Assembly (NCBI GenBank): GCA_949128115.1
Contig: OX421963.1
Location: forward strand, 1,550,001-1,614,000
DNA: 64,000 bases
From: Anaspis maculata
Taxonomy: Eukaryota; Arthropoda; Insecta; Coleoptera; Scraptiidae
Direction of reading: 5' to 3'
A program made the position numbers and the translations under genes. Shown piece after piece: positions 1 through 12,224 of this stretch (position 1 is its first letter; each line of letters starts with the position of its first letter). Under the pieces are notes generated by a model. That model saw nothing but the letters and a program-made list of their open reading frames with translations. It was not told the origin of the DNA and searched no databases.

Positions 1-1140
1 GTTAAATGACACTATTTCTAGGGATTTTATTCAAGTTGGTACCAATGTATTCGCGAATAACTGTCAATAAGTAGAAATTCTAGTGTATTTCGTCTCAATT
101 TGCACTTGTTAAATGACACTATTTCTAGGGATTCTATTTAAGTTGGTACCAATGTATTCGCGAATAACTGTCAATATGTAGAAATTCTAGTGTATTCCGT
201 CTCAATTTGCACTTGTCAAATGACACCATTATTAGTGATTTTAATCAAGTTGGTAGTATTGTATTCACAAACTGTCAACAACTAAAAACTAGTGTATTTT
301 GTGTTCATTTGCACTTGTTAAATGACACTATTTCTAGGGATTCTATTCAAGTTGGTAGCAATGTATTCGCGAACTGTCAATAAGTAGAAATTCTAATGTA
401 TTTCATCTCAATTTGCACTTGTCAAATGATACCATTATTAGGGATTTTAATCAAGTTGGTAGCAATGTGTTCACAAACTGTCACCAACTAGAAATTCTGG
501 TGTATTTTGTGTTAATTTGCACCTGTCAAATGACACTATTCAGAGGAATTCCATTCAAGTTGGTAGCAGTGTATTCACAAACTGTCAATAACCAGAAGTT
601 CTGGTGTATTTCGTCTCAATTTGCACTTGTCAAGTGACACCATTATCAGGGATTCTATTCAAGTTGGTAGATATGTATTCGCGAACTGTCAGTAAGTAGA
701 AATTATAGTGTATTTCGTCTCAATTTGCACTTGTTAAATGGAACCATCATTTGGGATTCCAATCAAGTTGGTAGCAATGTATTCACAAACTGTCAACAAC
801 TAGAAATTCTGGTGTATTTTGTGTCAATTTGCACCTGTTAAATGACACTATTCAGAGAAATTCCATTCAAGTTGGTAGCAATGTATCCACAAACTGTCAA
901 TAAGTAGAAATTCTATTGTATTTCGTCCCAATTTGCACTTGTTAAATGACACCATTATTAAGGATTTCAATCAAGTTGGTAGCAATGTATTTACAATCTG
1001 TCAACCAGAAATTCTGGTGTATTTGTGTTAATTTGCACCTGTGAAATGACACTATTTAGAGGGATTCTATTCAAGTTGGTAGCAATGTATTCACAAACTA
1101 CCAACAAGTAGAAATTCTAGTGTATTTCGTGTTTAGTTGC
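1..1140. repeat. Tandem repeat array, ~105-bp units of two alternating types
   Basis: About eleven head-to-tail units begin near 1, 108, 214, 317, 421, 524, 629, 733, 837, 941 and 1041, a spacing of 100 to 107 bp. Each starts with GTTAAATGACAC or GTCAAATGACAC, continues through CAAGTTGGTAGCAATGTATT and ends with AATTTGCACTTG. Two subtypes largely alternate. Type A has TATTCGCGAA and GTATTTCGTCTC. Type B has TATTCACAAA, CAACTAGAAATTCTGG and TTTTGTGTTAA. This suggests a dimeric higher-order repeat of about 208 bp. The array is cut by the left edge of the window and ends just before a likely coding exon, so it is probably intronic. Confidence 0.9.
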
Positions 1141-1251
1141 TGTTTTTACGTAGCACTATTTTTAGCGATTCCATTCTTTGGAAAAGAAAAACTCTGTGAA
1201 TGATTTGTCTGCGGTACTGGCAAGTGAGTAACGCTTTTCTTGATTTTCCAG

Positions 1252-1473
1252 GAAAATCCGGGCACCGGACCCAAAGGAACCTTCGTCAAGAAGAAATCCA
1301 AGAATTCGATTGGCGGCAGCACTCCCGGAACGCCCCGGCAGGGCTCCAGGCACACCTTGATCATCAGCGGTCCGGTTCTGCAACAACCAGGCGTACCACC
1401 AGGAATACCACCAGGACCAACCGATTCTGATTCCGATTCGGCAGCTGGCTTCGATTCTCAATGGAAAAACTAA
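1252..1473 (+). CDS. Probable 3'-terminal coding exon of an unidentified gene
   Basis: An open frame of 73 codons follows a good acceptor (TTTTCTTGATTTTCCAG, ending at 1251) and ends in TAA at 1471-1473. It has no start codon of its own, so earlier exons should lie left of the window beyond the tandem array. The peptide is basic and low-complexity: a KKKSKN stretch, a GSTPGTPRQGSR patch with possible phosphorylation sites, a Pro/Gly-rich stretch (GVPPGIPPGP), an acidic Ser/Asp run (DSDSDS), and a C-terminus of FDSQWKN. This looks like a disordered protein tail. I do not recognise the family. The splice site, the clean composition compared with the other frames and the lack of transposon motifs favour a real exon, but a single exon cannot prove it. 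Confidence 0.5.
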   Translation, partial: ENPGTGPKGTFVKKKSKNSIGGSTPGTPRQGSRHTLIISGPVLQQPGVPPGIPPGPTDSDSDSAAGFDSQWKN

Positions 1474-2400
1474 GAATTTATATCGAGAACTTGTTTTTCC
1501 TTGCATAAATTACCTACGTAAATCAATATTAATTGCAAAAATTAAGAGCTTGTAGCATCACAAATCATGATATTTTTTAAGATTGTTATTATATTGTTTA
1601 GTGGGAAAGTACCTAAGTAACAAGGGCTATTCAGATTAAACTTTCAGTTCCAAAACTCTTTTGGCGCTGCTTTCGAATCTAGCGCGCTGAGTTTTCATTT
1701 GTCAGCTGTCACAAATGTCAGTGAGTGCCAATAGAAACCCTTTCTGTTAGGAGCGCTAGATCTGAATATGTTCCGTAAGGTGGGATCTAGATTGTAAGGT
1801 AGATTACGTTTTTGAGCATGCGCAAAAGCACGTGATGAGCTGAAAGCTTGATCTAAATGGCACTTTATAGGGTGGAGGAGGCTCTCTCATTAATTTTGTA
1901 AGCTTTACATTGTTATGTAGTGAATGTAGTATTTTTATATCCGAAGCTTTTTGCGGCTGATTTTTACAAATGTCGTGATTTTTGTACAGTAAAACTCTTT
2001 TTAACAATATAAATTTGTTGTGTATTCCAACAACTCTTGTAATAACCTTCGACTGTGCCCTCTTTGAACCCCCTGTGTTCCGACAGGGTCGGAGGGGAAA
2101 TCGCTTGACACCCGGCGATGGATCAATTCGCCGGGTAGTGCCAGGCGCTAACCAGCTAAAACCCCTCCGAAGACCTGGTGGTTAACCCGCCCCCTGGGAC
2201 CGCTTGAGCATTTTATAAGAGTACGAGTACCTACCTGTCTTGACGCTTTATTATAATTTGCTACTATCACGGAAGCACCTACCATACTACAGAATTTGCT
2301 GTCTGTGAGAATATGTGTCAGAATTCTGCTTAGAGGTGGGACCTCAGCTGAGCGTACCTTTGCCTTATAAAAACGACTCAATAAATTTCTAACCAACCTC
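1474..2400. other. No gene seen
   Basis: AT-rich unique-looking sequence, probably 3' UTR and intergenic DNA of the exon at 1252-1473. A more GC-rich stretch at about 2080-2210 has no sustained open frame with a recognisable motif. Confidence 0.5.
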
Positions 2401-2584
2401 AGTAATTATATCAATAACAATTTATACGTATCAAAAGGCGGACAGGTGTCCCAGCACAACGAGCCGTTGGAAAATCCGAAGAGTCGATCAAACGAACCGA
2501 AGAACCGTACGAAGACCGCGGAAAAGCCGATCGAGGAACCGAGGGAAGCACGATGGGAGAAGACGAACTGACGACGAACGGGAA

Positions 2585-2880
2585 ATTCGTTTTGTGAGTC
2601 TGAGAATTCAGCTTTCTGAAGTCGACCACTAGTCGTGCTTCTCCTGATGCTTTCGGTACCTACTAACAAAACTGGGGAGCTGTATTCCGAAGTAGTTTCT
2701 GTCATAATACCCAACTTTTTCCATTCTCCGACAATGTTCTTGATCTGCTTTCGTTCGTTTCTAGTGGCTTTGTACGGTCCACACCTCACTGGTTGGTTGT
2801 TGTCGATGATGTCCATTTCTAATTTGAAACACTTAAAAATACTTACTTTGTATATCACACTGGAACATCCCAAGGATCAA
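2585..2880 (-). pseudogene. Gypsy-type reverse transcriptase fragment
   Basis: The reverse strand encodes the N-terminal edge of a Ty3/Gypsy reverse transcriptase. It shows GPYKATRNERKQI, then a helix with WKKLGIM, then SEYSSPVLLV, the usual block before the first catalytic Asp. A frameshift moves the continuation (VDFRKLNSQTHKTNFP) into another frame, and similarity stops near 2585. Nothing of the later domains follows. It is a short dead remnant next to, but opposite in strand to, element E1, and its sequence is not that of E1. Confidence 0.7.
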
Positions 2881-2911
2881 AACAGGATTTCCGGGACAAC
2901 TCGCTTCGTGG

Positions 2912-3218
2912 AGTGACGGGACTGACATTACCTTGTAGCTTACACTTCAGTTATAAGTTAGAATAGGGCCCGTTGATGCAATGACACGTTTGAACAAAAG
3001 TGGCAGCTAATTCAAAGTCAGTGGTGTAAGTTACATCAATGCCATTGCCGCACTAGTGCAATGTCAGCACTGCGGAATCAGCACTTCTAGATTTATTATA
3101 ATAAAAACGCATTGTAGTAGCATTCATTATTATTATATCCGCATAGAAGCTTAAATGTACGTTCTTTAGTAATTAAAATATTTTTTAAAAACGTTTGTTC
3201 AGTCCCAATTGATATAAT
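2912..3218 (+). repeat. Probable 5' LTR of E1
   Basis: The element seems to begin AGTGACGGGACTGACATT, as in 17.6/297-type LTRs, and to end ...GATATAAT just before the TGGCGCAGTCGG primer site. It is about 307 bp long and contains a polyadenylation-type AATAAA near 3100. No second LTR is present in the window, so the start is a judgement from family conventions. Confidence 0.5.
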
Positions 3219-3235
3219 TGGCGCAGTCGGTAGGA
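3219..3235 (+). other. tRNA primer-binding site of E1
   Basis: TGGCGCAGTCGGTAGGA begins with TGG, complementary to the CCA end of a tRNA, and follows the LTR directly. 17.6/297-like elements carry a site of this kind that pairs with a tRNA-Ser 3' end. The match is from memory of the family and was not aligned. Confidence 0.7.
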
Positions 3236-3462
3236 TTACTGGACATTTTTCATCGCGAAAATTGTTTGTTTCAACAATCCATCCAGTAAACCTGTGCTCT
3301 CTCGATTCATCGCGAATCGCAGTTAAAAAAAGACTCTAGTGGCATTCCTAACATCGAATAACCACCGGCCCTTTTGAGACATCCCAGAGCTACCAACTAC
3401 ACACAGATGCAACTCCAGTTCTCCGGATTTTTAGGGTGAGCGATTTTTCTGATATACAGTTT

Positions 3463-4701
3463 ATGTCTGAAATCGAAGGATTAATCGAAGGAATCCAACA
3501 ACTAAATATCGACCCCCCTGATCCCGAGATTTTCAATATAAATACAAGTATATAAACACTTGATTCCAACTAATAATAGTAACAATACTTCAGTAATAAT
3601 GAGTCCAGCGCAAAATCCTCCTCAAGGAGTCGGGCAACAGCCTCCGCAGCAAGTGTTTGGGGTTGCGATGCAGTTTAAACCTGAATACCTGAACTGCGTA
3701 CCCCTTTATGACGGCAACCCCAACGAATTGAATAATTTCTTGACTACAGCGGCATCCATAATAGATACCTTTATTGACCAAAACAACCCGCAATGTTTTC
3801 AAAATTTATTCATTTTAAAATCGTTGATGAATAAGTTGACGGGAAATGCAAAGATAGCCATAAATATATCACCCGTGGAAACATGGGCCGACCTTCGCGA
3901 TGCTTTATCGCGGAACTTCAGCGACCAACGGGACGAAATATGCTTAATAAGGGATTTAGTTCTCAGTAAACAATCCAGCGAAACCAGCCTGCATTTTTAT
4001 GATAAAGTGGTGGGATTGTTGAACTTGCTTTGCTCATATTATGTTACGATGCATGAACCAACTGCGGAAGGTCAAGTTATTAAAAAGGAATTATATAATA
4101 AGCTAGCGCTGAAGACGTTCCTCGCCGGTCTGAGAGAACCCCTTGGAAGCGGAATTCGGGCCATGAGGCCTCCAGATTTACAAACCGCCCTTCAATACAT
4201 CAATGAAGAAAACAATGTGAAATATTACCAGAAATCTTAAAATTCAGGTGGTCAAACCCCACAAAGTTCAAACTCAAATACATTTAAGCAAAACTTCCTG
4301 TCTCAGCCAATCAATGTACAGCCGCGGCAAATACAGAGACCCAAATTCTTCACAAATAATGCACACTCTTTCAGAAACCCTAAACCGCAAAATTTTAGAC
4401 TGAATAATTTCCAAAATAATTATCAAAACAGGGACCAGAATGTTTTCAAACCGAACCCGAATTACAGACCATCTACGCGCCGCCGGTACCCATGAATATA
4501 AGTACCAGGCAAACCCAACAGAGACCACCGAATTTTACCCAAAATTACAGACCTAATAATAATTACAACTCTCAGTTCCATCATAACGAAACTCAAGATA
4601 TCCCAGAAACTAACGGACCAACTAACGGACCTAATCATCAATATGTAGAGGGGGACGGAAATTTTTCAATGCCGGCCTCAGCGACGGAATTGAACAAGTA
4701 A
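3463..4701 (+). pseudogene. gag: Gag polyprotein of E1, frameshifted
   Basis: Translation can start at ATG 3463 (MSEIEGLIEGIQQLNI). That frame stops at about 3555, and the protein continues in another frame through MSPAQNPPQGV and a capsid-like region (FLTTAASIIDTF, WADLRDALSRNFSDQRDE, LALKTFLAGLREPLGSGIR, LQTALQYI). A TAA stop at 4238-4240 interrupts it before an Asn/Gln/Pro-rich C-terminal part (PRQIQRPKFF and later FTQNYRPNNNY). No CCHC knuckle is seen, which is normal for 17.6-like gags. At least two disabling changes are present. Confidence 0.75.
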
Positions 4702-4729
4702 CCCTTAATCATAGCGAAGAGACACCATT

Positions 4730-5494
4730 CAATTCGATCCATTTATTGTATCAAACATGTTTTCACATGTTGTTTGTTTATAGCGGATGGATGGAAGTTC
4801 CCTACATTTTAATCGCCCAGGTGAATTTATGAAATTTCGATTATTCAAATTCCATAATATCTTCAAAGGACTAATCGGCTTGGACAACTTGCAGTTTTTA
4901 AATGCTACTCTGGATTTCAATAGTCAAACACTGGTGACTCCGTTTGGAAACCTGAAAATTCATTTTCAAAATATTCCCTAAAAACAAATTAATACCTGTT
5001 CAATAATCCCTCGTTGCGAACAAATTGTCAAGGTAAGAACCACCATCGCCAATGGTGACATCATCATTCCCCATGTATCATCACATGGCTGTGAGATCCC
5101 AGAGTGCTTGACTACTGCAAAAAACCATGAAGCTTTCGTAACGATTATGAATAAAACTGAACAACCCATCAACCTCGACTTTTCTGAACCACTTTATTCA
5201 GAACCTCTTGAATCCGAGCCGATTGCTCCTGAAGATTTTCAGAAAAACTCAATGGAATGCTCCAATTTCCATAACTTTGAACACAAACAATGCAATCAAC
5301 CCAAAATTCGAACTGAACACATGAATGCTGAGGAAAAAATTGCCATTGAAAACCTTGTAAAAGAATTTTCTCATATTTTTTATGATGAAGATACCTCTTC
5401 AACTTTTACAAATGCGATCAAACATCAAATTAAAACATCAGTCGAAATGCCAGTAGGTATATTCAAAAACTTACAGATACCCTTTCGTCCATAA
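4730..5494 (+). pseudogene. Protease and linker region of E1 pol, broken
   Basis: Reading frames at 4787-4981 and 5108-5494 resemble the protease-to-reverse-transcriptase linker of 17.6/297 elements: FRLFKFHNIFKGLIGLDNL, then TLVTPFGNLKI. The second frame ends with [13 protein letters not shown] just before the reverse transcriptase start. The frames are separated by stop codons and shifts, and I did not find a clear DTG/DSG protease active site. It is a decayed part of pol. Confidence 0.6.
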
Positions 5495-5522
5495 AAATGA
5501 AGTAAAAACACAAATTCAAAAG

Positions 5523-6791
5523 ATGTTAGACCAAAAAATCATAAGACCCAGCAGTTCGCCATGGAGTTCACCGATCTGGGTAGTGGCAAAGAAACCTGAC
5601 GCCAGTGGTAGACAAAAATGGCGTATTGTTGTCGATTACAGGAAGCTAAATGAAAAAACCATCGACGACAGGTATCCATTGCCAAACATCTCAGACATTC
5701 TTGACAAACTGGGACGTTGTCAGTACTTTACCCTGTCAGACCTGGCTTCCGGTTTCCACCAAATTGAAATGGCCCCGGAAGACATTCAAAAGACCACATT
5801 CACGGTCGAAAATGGGCACTATGAGTACCTACGCATGCCCTTTGGGTTAAAGAACGCTCCGGCGACCTTCCAGCGCGTTGTGAAGAATATATTACGCGGG
5901 TTACAGAATGAGCTTTGTCCAGTCTATCTAGACGATATAATCATCTTCAGTGTGTCACTTCAGGACCATTTGGTTAACCTAAAACAAGTTTTTCAACGAT
6001 TAGAACAAGCGAATTTCAAAATTCAACTGGACAAGTCCGAGTTCTTAAGAAAAGAAGTAAATTACTTGGGTCATGTTGTCACACCCAATGGCATTAAGCC
6101 CAATCCAGAAAAGGTTAGGGCTATTCAAAATCTTCCCAACTCAAAAGCGCCAAAGCAGCTAAAAGGATTTCTAGGGCTCTCAGGCTACTATAGAAAGTTC
6201 ATCAAAGACTTCTCGAAACTCACCAAGCCATTGACTAAATGTTTGAAAAAAGATGCCACAATTACCCATAATGATGAATTCTTGTCTTGTTTCGATACAT
6301 GCAAAAAGGTATTGATGAACGAGCCCATCCTTCAGTATCCTGGTTTTTCTAAAACGATTAACCTGACCACCGATGCGAGCAACGTAGCCATTGGAGCCGT
6401 TTTGTCTCAAGGGCCCATTGGTAATGACCTGCCCTTGGCCTTTGCATCACGAACTCTCAATAATACGGAACAAAACTACTCCACGATCGAAAAAGAACTT
6501 CTGGCAATTGTGTACGTCGTGAAGTACTTTAGGCCCTATATCTTTGGGCGTAAGTTTAATATTATCACTGATCACAAACCCTTGATATGGTTATTTTTCC
6601 TCAAGGAGCCCAACTCCAAACTGGTCAGGTGGCGCCTCAAGCTCGAGGAATATGATTATAAAATCATCTTTAAAAAAGGAAAATTGAATTCCAATGCAGA
6701 CGCTCTATCTCGCATAGAAATCAATATCAATGAAACCAATATACCTCAGAATATTCATGATTATATCAGAGAATTCAAAATGACGAATTAG
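5523..6791 (+). CDS. pol: Reverse transcriptase and RNase H of Gypsy E1
   Basis: A continuous 422-codon frame covers the Ty3/Gypsy reverse transcriptase and RNase H. Visible motifs in order: [39 protein letters not shown] (first catalytic Asp), [23 protein letters not shown] (catalytic YxDD, near residue 140), [25 protein letters not shown], then RNase H ([36 protein letters not shown] and NADALSRI). It is 5'-open in the sense that protease/linker sequence precedes it in another frame. The frame itself has no visible inactivating change. Integrase is missing because the element is cut at about 6935. Confidence 0.92.
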   Translation: MLDQKIIRPSSSPWSSPIWVVAKKPDASGRQKWRIVVDYRKLNEKTIDDRYPLPNISDILDKLGRCQYFTLSDLASGFHQIEMAPEDIQKTTFTVENGHYEYLRMPFGLKNAPATFQRVVKNILRGLQNELCPVYLDDIIIFSVSLQDHLVNLKQVFQRLEQANFKIQLDKSEFLRKEVNYLGHVVTPNGIKPNPEKVRAIQNLPNSKAPKQLKGFLGLSGYYRKFIKDFSKLTKPLTKCLKKDATITHNDEFLSCFDTCKKVLMNEPILQYPGFSKTINLTTDASNVAIGAVLSQGPIGNDLPLAFASRTLNNTEQNYSTIEKELLAIVYVVKYFRPYIFGRKFNIITDHKPLIWLFFLKEPNSKLVRWRLKLEEYDYKIIFKKGKLNSNADALSRIEININETNIPQNIHDYIREFKMTN

Positions 6792-6935
6792 AAAAAGCCT
6801 CTCTAATCGCCAACAAAGACGAACAATCAGAGATCGGTATGCCTTCGACGTCACAAAAGAAAAATTCAAATCGAATCAAAATTTTGAATGGAAACCTTTT
6901 TGACGCCCCCGAACATTTCTCCCTTGATGCACACC
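6782..6935 (+). pseudogene. Macro-domain-like fragment downstream of E1 RNase H
   Basis: After the RNase H stop, another frame reads KNSNRIKILNGNLFDAPEHF followed by SLD. The pattern hydrophobic-N-G-N/D-L-F-x-A-P-x-x-x-S-L resembles the start of Poa1p/Appr-1''-p-type macro domains (ADP-ribose binding). The rest of such a domain, including the Gly-rich loop, is absent because E1 is broken here. The similarity covers only about 20 residues. It may be a real accessory domain of this Gypsy lineage between RNase H and integrase, or a coincidence. Confidence 0.4.
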
Positions 6936-6960
6936 ACAATACTCCCCCCCTCGAAAAAAA

Positions 6961-8139
6961 TTATTTGATTGCAAATGTAACTTTTTCAGAATCTTTGGTT
7001 GAATTATCATCCTCCACAGGCATATAAGCCGGTTTGATCCTTTCGACGTTTATACGGACTTCTTTACCATTCTTCGAAATTTGAAATACGTTATTGTTGC
7101 GTTTAGTGACTTAATAAGGACCTTCGTAGAAAGGATCCAATCCAGGTTTCAATTTGTTATTTCGGATGAAGATGTATTTACATGCTTTGAGATCCGGATT
7201 TGAGAAAAAAATTTGATTTGAAATTATACGTTTTCTAGGTTTTATGTTTTCGAAAAGTTGACGCAAATGAATGATGGTGGAATTTAAGTTCAGTGAGGTT
7301 TGAGATTCAGTGAAAAACTCTCCGGGAATGCGAAGGGGTTGACCGAAAACCAACTCGGCTGGAGAACACTCGAGATCTTCCTTGATCATTGCCCGAAATC
7401 CTAGCAAAATAATTGGAAGTTCATCTTTAAAGTGTTGCGTGTTGGCACGAGTTATCATGGCTGACTTCAGTGTCCGGTGGAACCGTTCGATCATTCCATT
7501 GCTTTGGGGGTGGTAAGACGTCGTGTGAATTTTGTGTGAACCTAAAAACGAAGTGAATTCCTTGAAGAGGTGTGCTTCGAATTGTCTGCCTTGATCGGTT
7601 GTTATCGTGTGCGGAATACCAAATCGACTGACGTAGTGAGTGAAAAGCGTGCTAGCTACTCTTTTTGCAGAAATATTCTTGAGAGGATATGCCTCCGGCC
7701 ATCGAGTAAAACGATCTATTACTGTGAGAATATAGCTACAACCACCAGACGGAGATAAGGGGCCGACAAGATCTAAATGTATATGCTCGAATCTGCCTTT
7801 GGGAATTTCAAAATGTCCGATTCCGGGTCGAGTATGCTTATGAACTTTTGCCGTTTGACAATTCAAACATTGTTTTGCCCAAAGACTTATCCCACTGTTC
7901 ATTCTAGGCCAAAAATATTTACTCCTAATTAATTTCCTTGAATAACGAATTCCAGAACGGGTGATAGAATGTATCTTTTCAAATAATTTTTTACGTAGTG
8001 AAGCTGGAACATAGGGTCGACAAGAAGGAGTGGAAACATCACACCATATTTTGTCATGAGAAAATGGAACTACGACTTCTTCAAGTAGAAACTTAGAATG
8101 ATTCTTTTGTTTGTTCGAGGTCATTGACTTGAGTTCCAC
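6961..8139 (-). CDS. pol: Integrase of Gypsy E2
   Basis: The frame 8139-7111 shows a full retroelement integrase. The zinc-binding region ends in CLNCQTAKVHKH. The catalytic core has DLVGPLSPSGG, TDQGRQFEAHLF and GMIERFHRTLKSA, which supply the D, D and E of the DD(35)E triad, followed by ECSPAELVFGQPLRIPGEFF. A stop at 7111 splits off the C-terminal piece, which continues in frame with a GPY-VTKRNN-type module and FQISKNGKEVRINVERIKP down to about 6961. If the stop is ignored, the order is that of a normal Gypsy integrase with a GPY/F module. Confidence 0.88.
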
Positions 8140-9045
8140 ATTGAGTCTTGTTCAGTCTTGGGAATTTTGATGTCTAACTGTGAAGGAAAATCGATGTCCG
8201 AGATTTCATCGTTGTGTTTAATACGGGATGAGGTGTCAGCAACCAAGTTAAGGTCTCCACTAATGTGATGAATGTCGGTATCGAACTGTGAAATGTAATC
8301 TAACTGACGATTTGGTCGAGGGCTTTTTTCCGATCTGGTTTTCAAAACAGTTGTCAAAGGTTTGTGGTCTGAGAATGTTTTGAACTCTCTAGTTTCCAAG
8401 AAAATCGAAAGTGTTTGATAGAAGCAAAAATTGCTGAGAGTTCTCGATCAAAAGTAGAATAGGATTGTTCCGTTTTTCTTAGTTTACGTGAAAAATAAGC
8501 TAAAGGTTTCCAATGATTGTCGTTTCTTTGTTCTAATATTGCTCCGATAGCAAGGTTAGAAGCATCGACAGTGAGTCTAATCTCTAGGTTAGGATTCGGA
8601 TTGACAAGCAGGGTTGCGTTGACCAATTCATTTTTAATTTTGTTAAAACTGATTTCGCACTCATGAGACCAACTTGAAAAATGTTTTTGTTTCTTGCATT
8701 TTGTGAGTCCGTAATTAACTGATATAATGGACAAAGGAGTTCTGCAATTTTGGGAATGAATCTGTGATAATTATTCACCATGCCAACGAATTTTTGCAAT
8801 TGTTTGAGAGAGAGTGGTTTGGGAAATTGTTTCATAATTTCAACTCTATCTTCCGAAGGGAAAATACTTTCTGGGGAAATTTTGTGGCTTAAAAAGTTTA
8901 TGTTCCTTGTGCCAAAAATACTTTTAGTGGGTTTTATGTTCAGTCCGTGTGACTGTAAACGTTGAAAAACGATTTCCAGATATTCCAAGTGTTCATTTTC
9001 AAATTTGCTAAATATAAGAATGTCATCGAGGTAGCAGAATAAAAT
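8121..9045 (-). pseudogene. pol: Reverse transcriptase 3' part and RNase H of E2, frameshifted
   Basis: On the reverse strand the catalytic YLDDILIFS box lies at about 9033-9005, next to the insertion junction at 9045. It is followed by EYLEIVFQRLQSHGLNI and FVGMVNNYHRFIPKI, then RNase H motifs VDASNLAIGAILEQR, LAYFSRKLRKTE, STFDRELSAI and, in another frame, FSDHKPLTTVL. At least two frame changes (about 8690 and 8390) break the polyprotein. Confidence 0.8.
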
Positions 9046-10853
<1,808 letters not shown>

Positions 10854-11505
10854 TAAAATTGAGACTGTTGAGAACTTCGTTCATAAATCTTTGGAATGTT
10901 TGTCCTGCGTTTCTCAAACCGAAAGGTAATCGCAAAACGTCAAAAAGTCCAAATGGTGTGGTAATGGTAGTTTTGTGAATGTCTTCGTCTGCAACAGGTA
11001 TTTGATAATAAGCTCTGACAAGGTCTATTTTAGAAAAAAAAATTGCAACCATGTTAAAACATGTTGAAATTTTGAATGTGTGGCAATGGATATCTGTCTG
11101 GTATTGTAACTAAATTTGGTTGTATGTAGTCTCCACAAGGTCTCCAGTCATCAGGTACTTTTTTTTAACCATGTGTAATGGTGAAGATACAAATGAGGAC
11201 GATGGTCTGCAAATACCTAGGCGAACCATGCGTTCAAACTCACTTTGAGCTATTTTATGTTTAAGAGGATCAAGTCTTCTGTATCTAGCGAATGGTGAAG
11301 CACCGGTAGTAAAAATTCTATGTTTAACTGAGTGCTTAACAGGTAAAGTCTGGCTCTTCATATAAGGAAGGGAATTTCTGTAGTAACTTTGTGTATTGAT
11401 CATCTACTGAGAAAATTTCAGGAGTGTTAGTGCTTAAAATAACACAATCAGGCCGGGGAGAACCCCAATTAGTATACTCGCGGCTTGACTTGGCATACTT
11501 ACTAG
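10854..11505 (-). pseudogene. pol: Linker and N-terminal reverse transcriptase of E2
   Basis: On the reverse strand a frame near 11500 reads SSREYTNWGSPRPDCV and SVDDQYTKLLQKFPSLY. It is followed by HRIFTTGASPFARYRRL, FERMVRLGICRPSSSFVSSP and a degraded palm start. After a frameshift come FSKIDLVRAYYQIPVADED (first catalytic Asp) and LPFGLRNAGQTFQRF. The frame then runs into the insertion at 10853. The downstream YLDD box is on the other side of the insert. The 5' limit is only a few bases from the gene A stop codon, so E2 probably replaced gene A's original 3' flank. Confidence 0.78.
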
Positions 11506-11510
11506 AAAAT

Positions 11511-11776
11511 TTAGACCGTCCGGGAATCGCAGCCCCGGCTTGATGTGAATGAATCTAAATAAAAGAAAATGACGTTTATTAGTAGTGAAACAACAAGCCA
11601 AATGTATGCTACGTGGACGTATCCAGAATCATTTCTACTTCTTTTTTCTAGCTTCGTTTCTTCCTCCTTTCTTTGCTCGACTCCTCCCTCTTCTGGAACG
11701 TGTTCGTAGATCCACTCCAAGTAAGCATCTACTCTCGTGTAAGTCATATATTCGCCTATGCCACAAACGCTTGATT
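11511..11776 (-). CDS. Gene A exon 2: C-terminus, linker and membrane anchor of a serine-protease homologue
   Basis: This is the last coding exon. The acceptor (TTGTTGTACTAG) ends at 11777, and the exon continues exon 1 in phase 1 (15869-15077). It encodes ESSVCGIGEYM, then YTRVDAYLEWIYEHV, the C-terminal helix typical of chymotrypsin-fold proteases. A charged linker (EQRKEEETKLEKRSRN) and one hydrophobic segment (IWLVVSLLINVIFFYL) follow, then a short tail and TAA at 11513-11511. The added helix predicts a type I, plasma-membrane-anchored ectodomain. E2 begins within a few bases after the stop, so the 3' UTR may be lost or supplied by the transposon. Confidence 0.8.
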
Positions 11777-12224
11777 CTAGTACAACAAAAAAAAAAGATG
11801 AAACATTTTTGCCTACAAGAGGCTTTTGAAATAACGATTTTCTTGTAACCAGTGTTTCGGGACTATTTCGATAAATTCTCCTAGATTTGAAAATGTCGGT
11901 TACCAGTGCGAAACATTAACTGGAGTGAGGTAGATGTTCAAGTTGGTGTTTAACTGTTTAATAATGGACAAAAACGGTTTCAATTCGCTTAACCAATTCG
12001 ACCCATATTTCGTGATGCCTCGCGAAAGCAAGATGAGAGCAAGAATTGCATAGATCTCGTTCCCACTCAGGCTTTAATCGGGAGCTCTTGTTCCTGATCT
12101 CATTCCCGGGTCCCCGGACCCTGGTCTTCCTTCTAAATAAATAATCTTTTCTCAATTTTGTTCCCGGGCGAATTCAACCATTTGTCCTATAGGGTGAATC
12201 GAAAAGGACCACCTTCAAACAGGA

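Larger units (their letters stand above)
2912..6935 (+). mobile_element. Gypsy LTR retrotransposon E1 (17.6/297-like), 3'-truncated
   Basis: In order: a probable 5' LTR, a primer-binding site at 3219, gag (3463-4701), a protease/linker region (4730-5494), reverse transcriptase plus RNase H (5523-6791), and the start of a macro-domain-like segment (6782-6935). The integrase and 3' LTR are missing. At about 6935 the sequence switches to the 3' end of E2, which runs on the opposite strand. The reverse-transcriptase frame is open, but gag and protease carry frameshifts and stops, so the copy is inactive. The 17.6/297 assignment rests on the AGTGAC LTR start, the primer site type and the reverse-transcriptase motifs. 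Confidence 0.85.

Noticed and set aside
1..1140. CRISPR-like array
   Set aside because: Units are contiguous with no unique spacers, and the genome is clearly eukaryotic.
1224..1251. A GTGAGT...CCAG pair that could be a 28-nt intron
   Set aside because: Far too short for a spliceosomal intron; the acceptor is better explained with a donor left of the tandem array.
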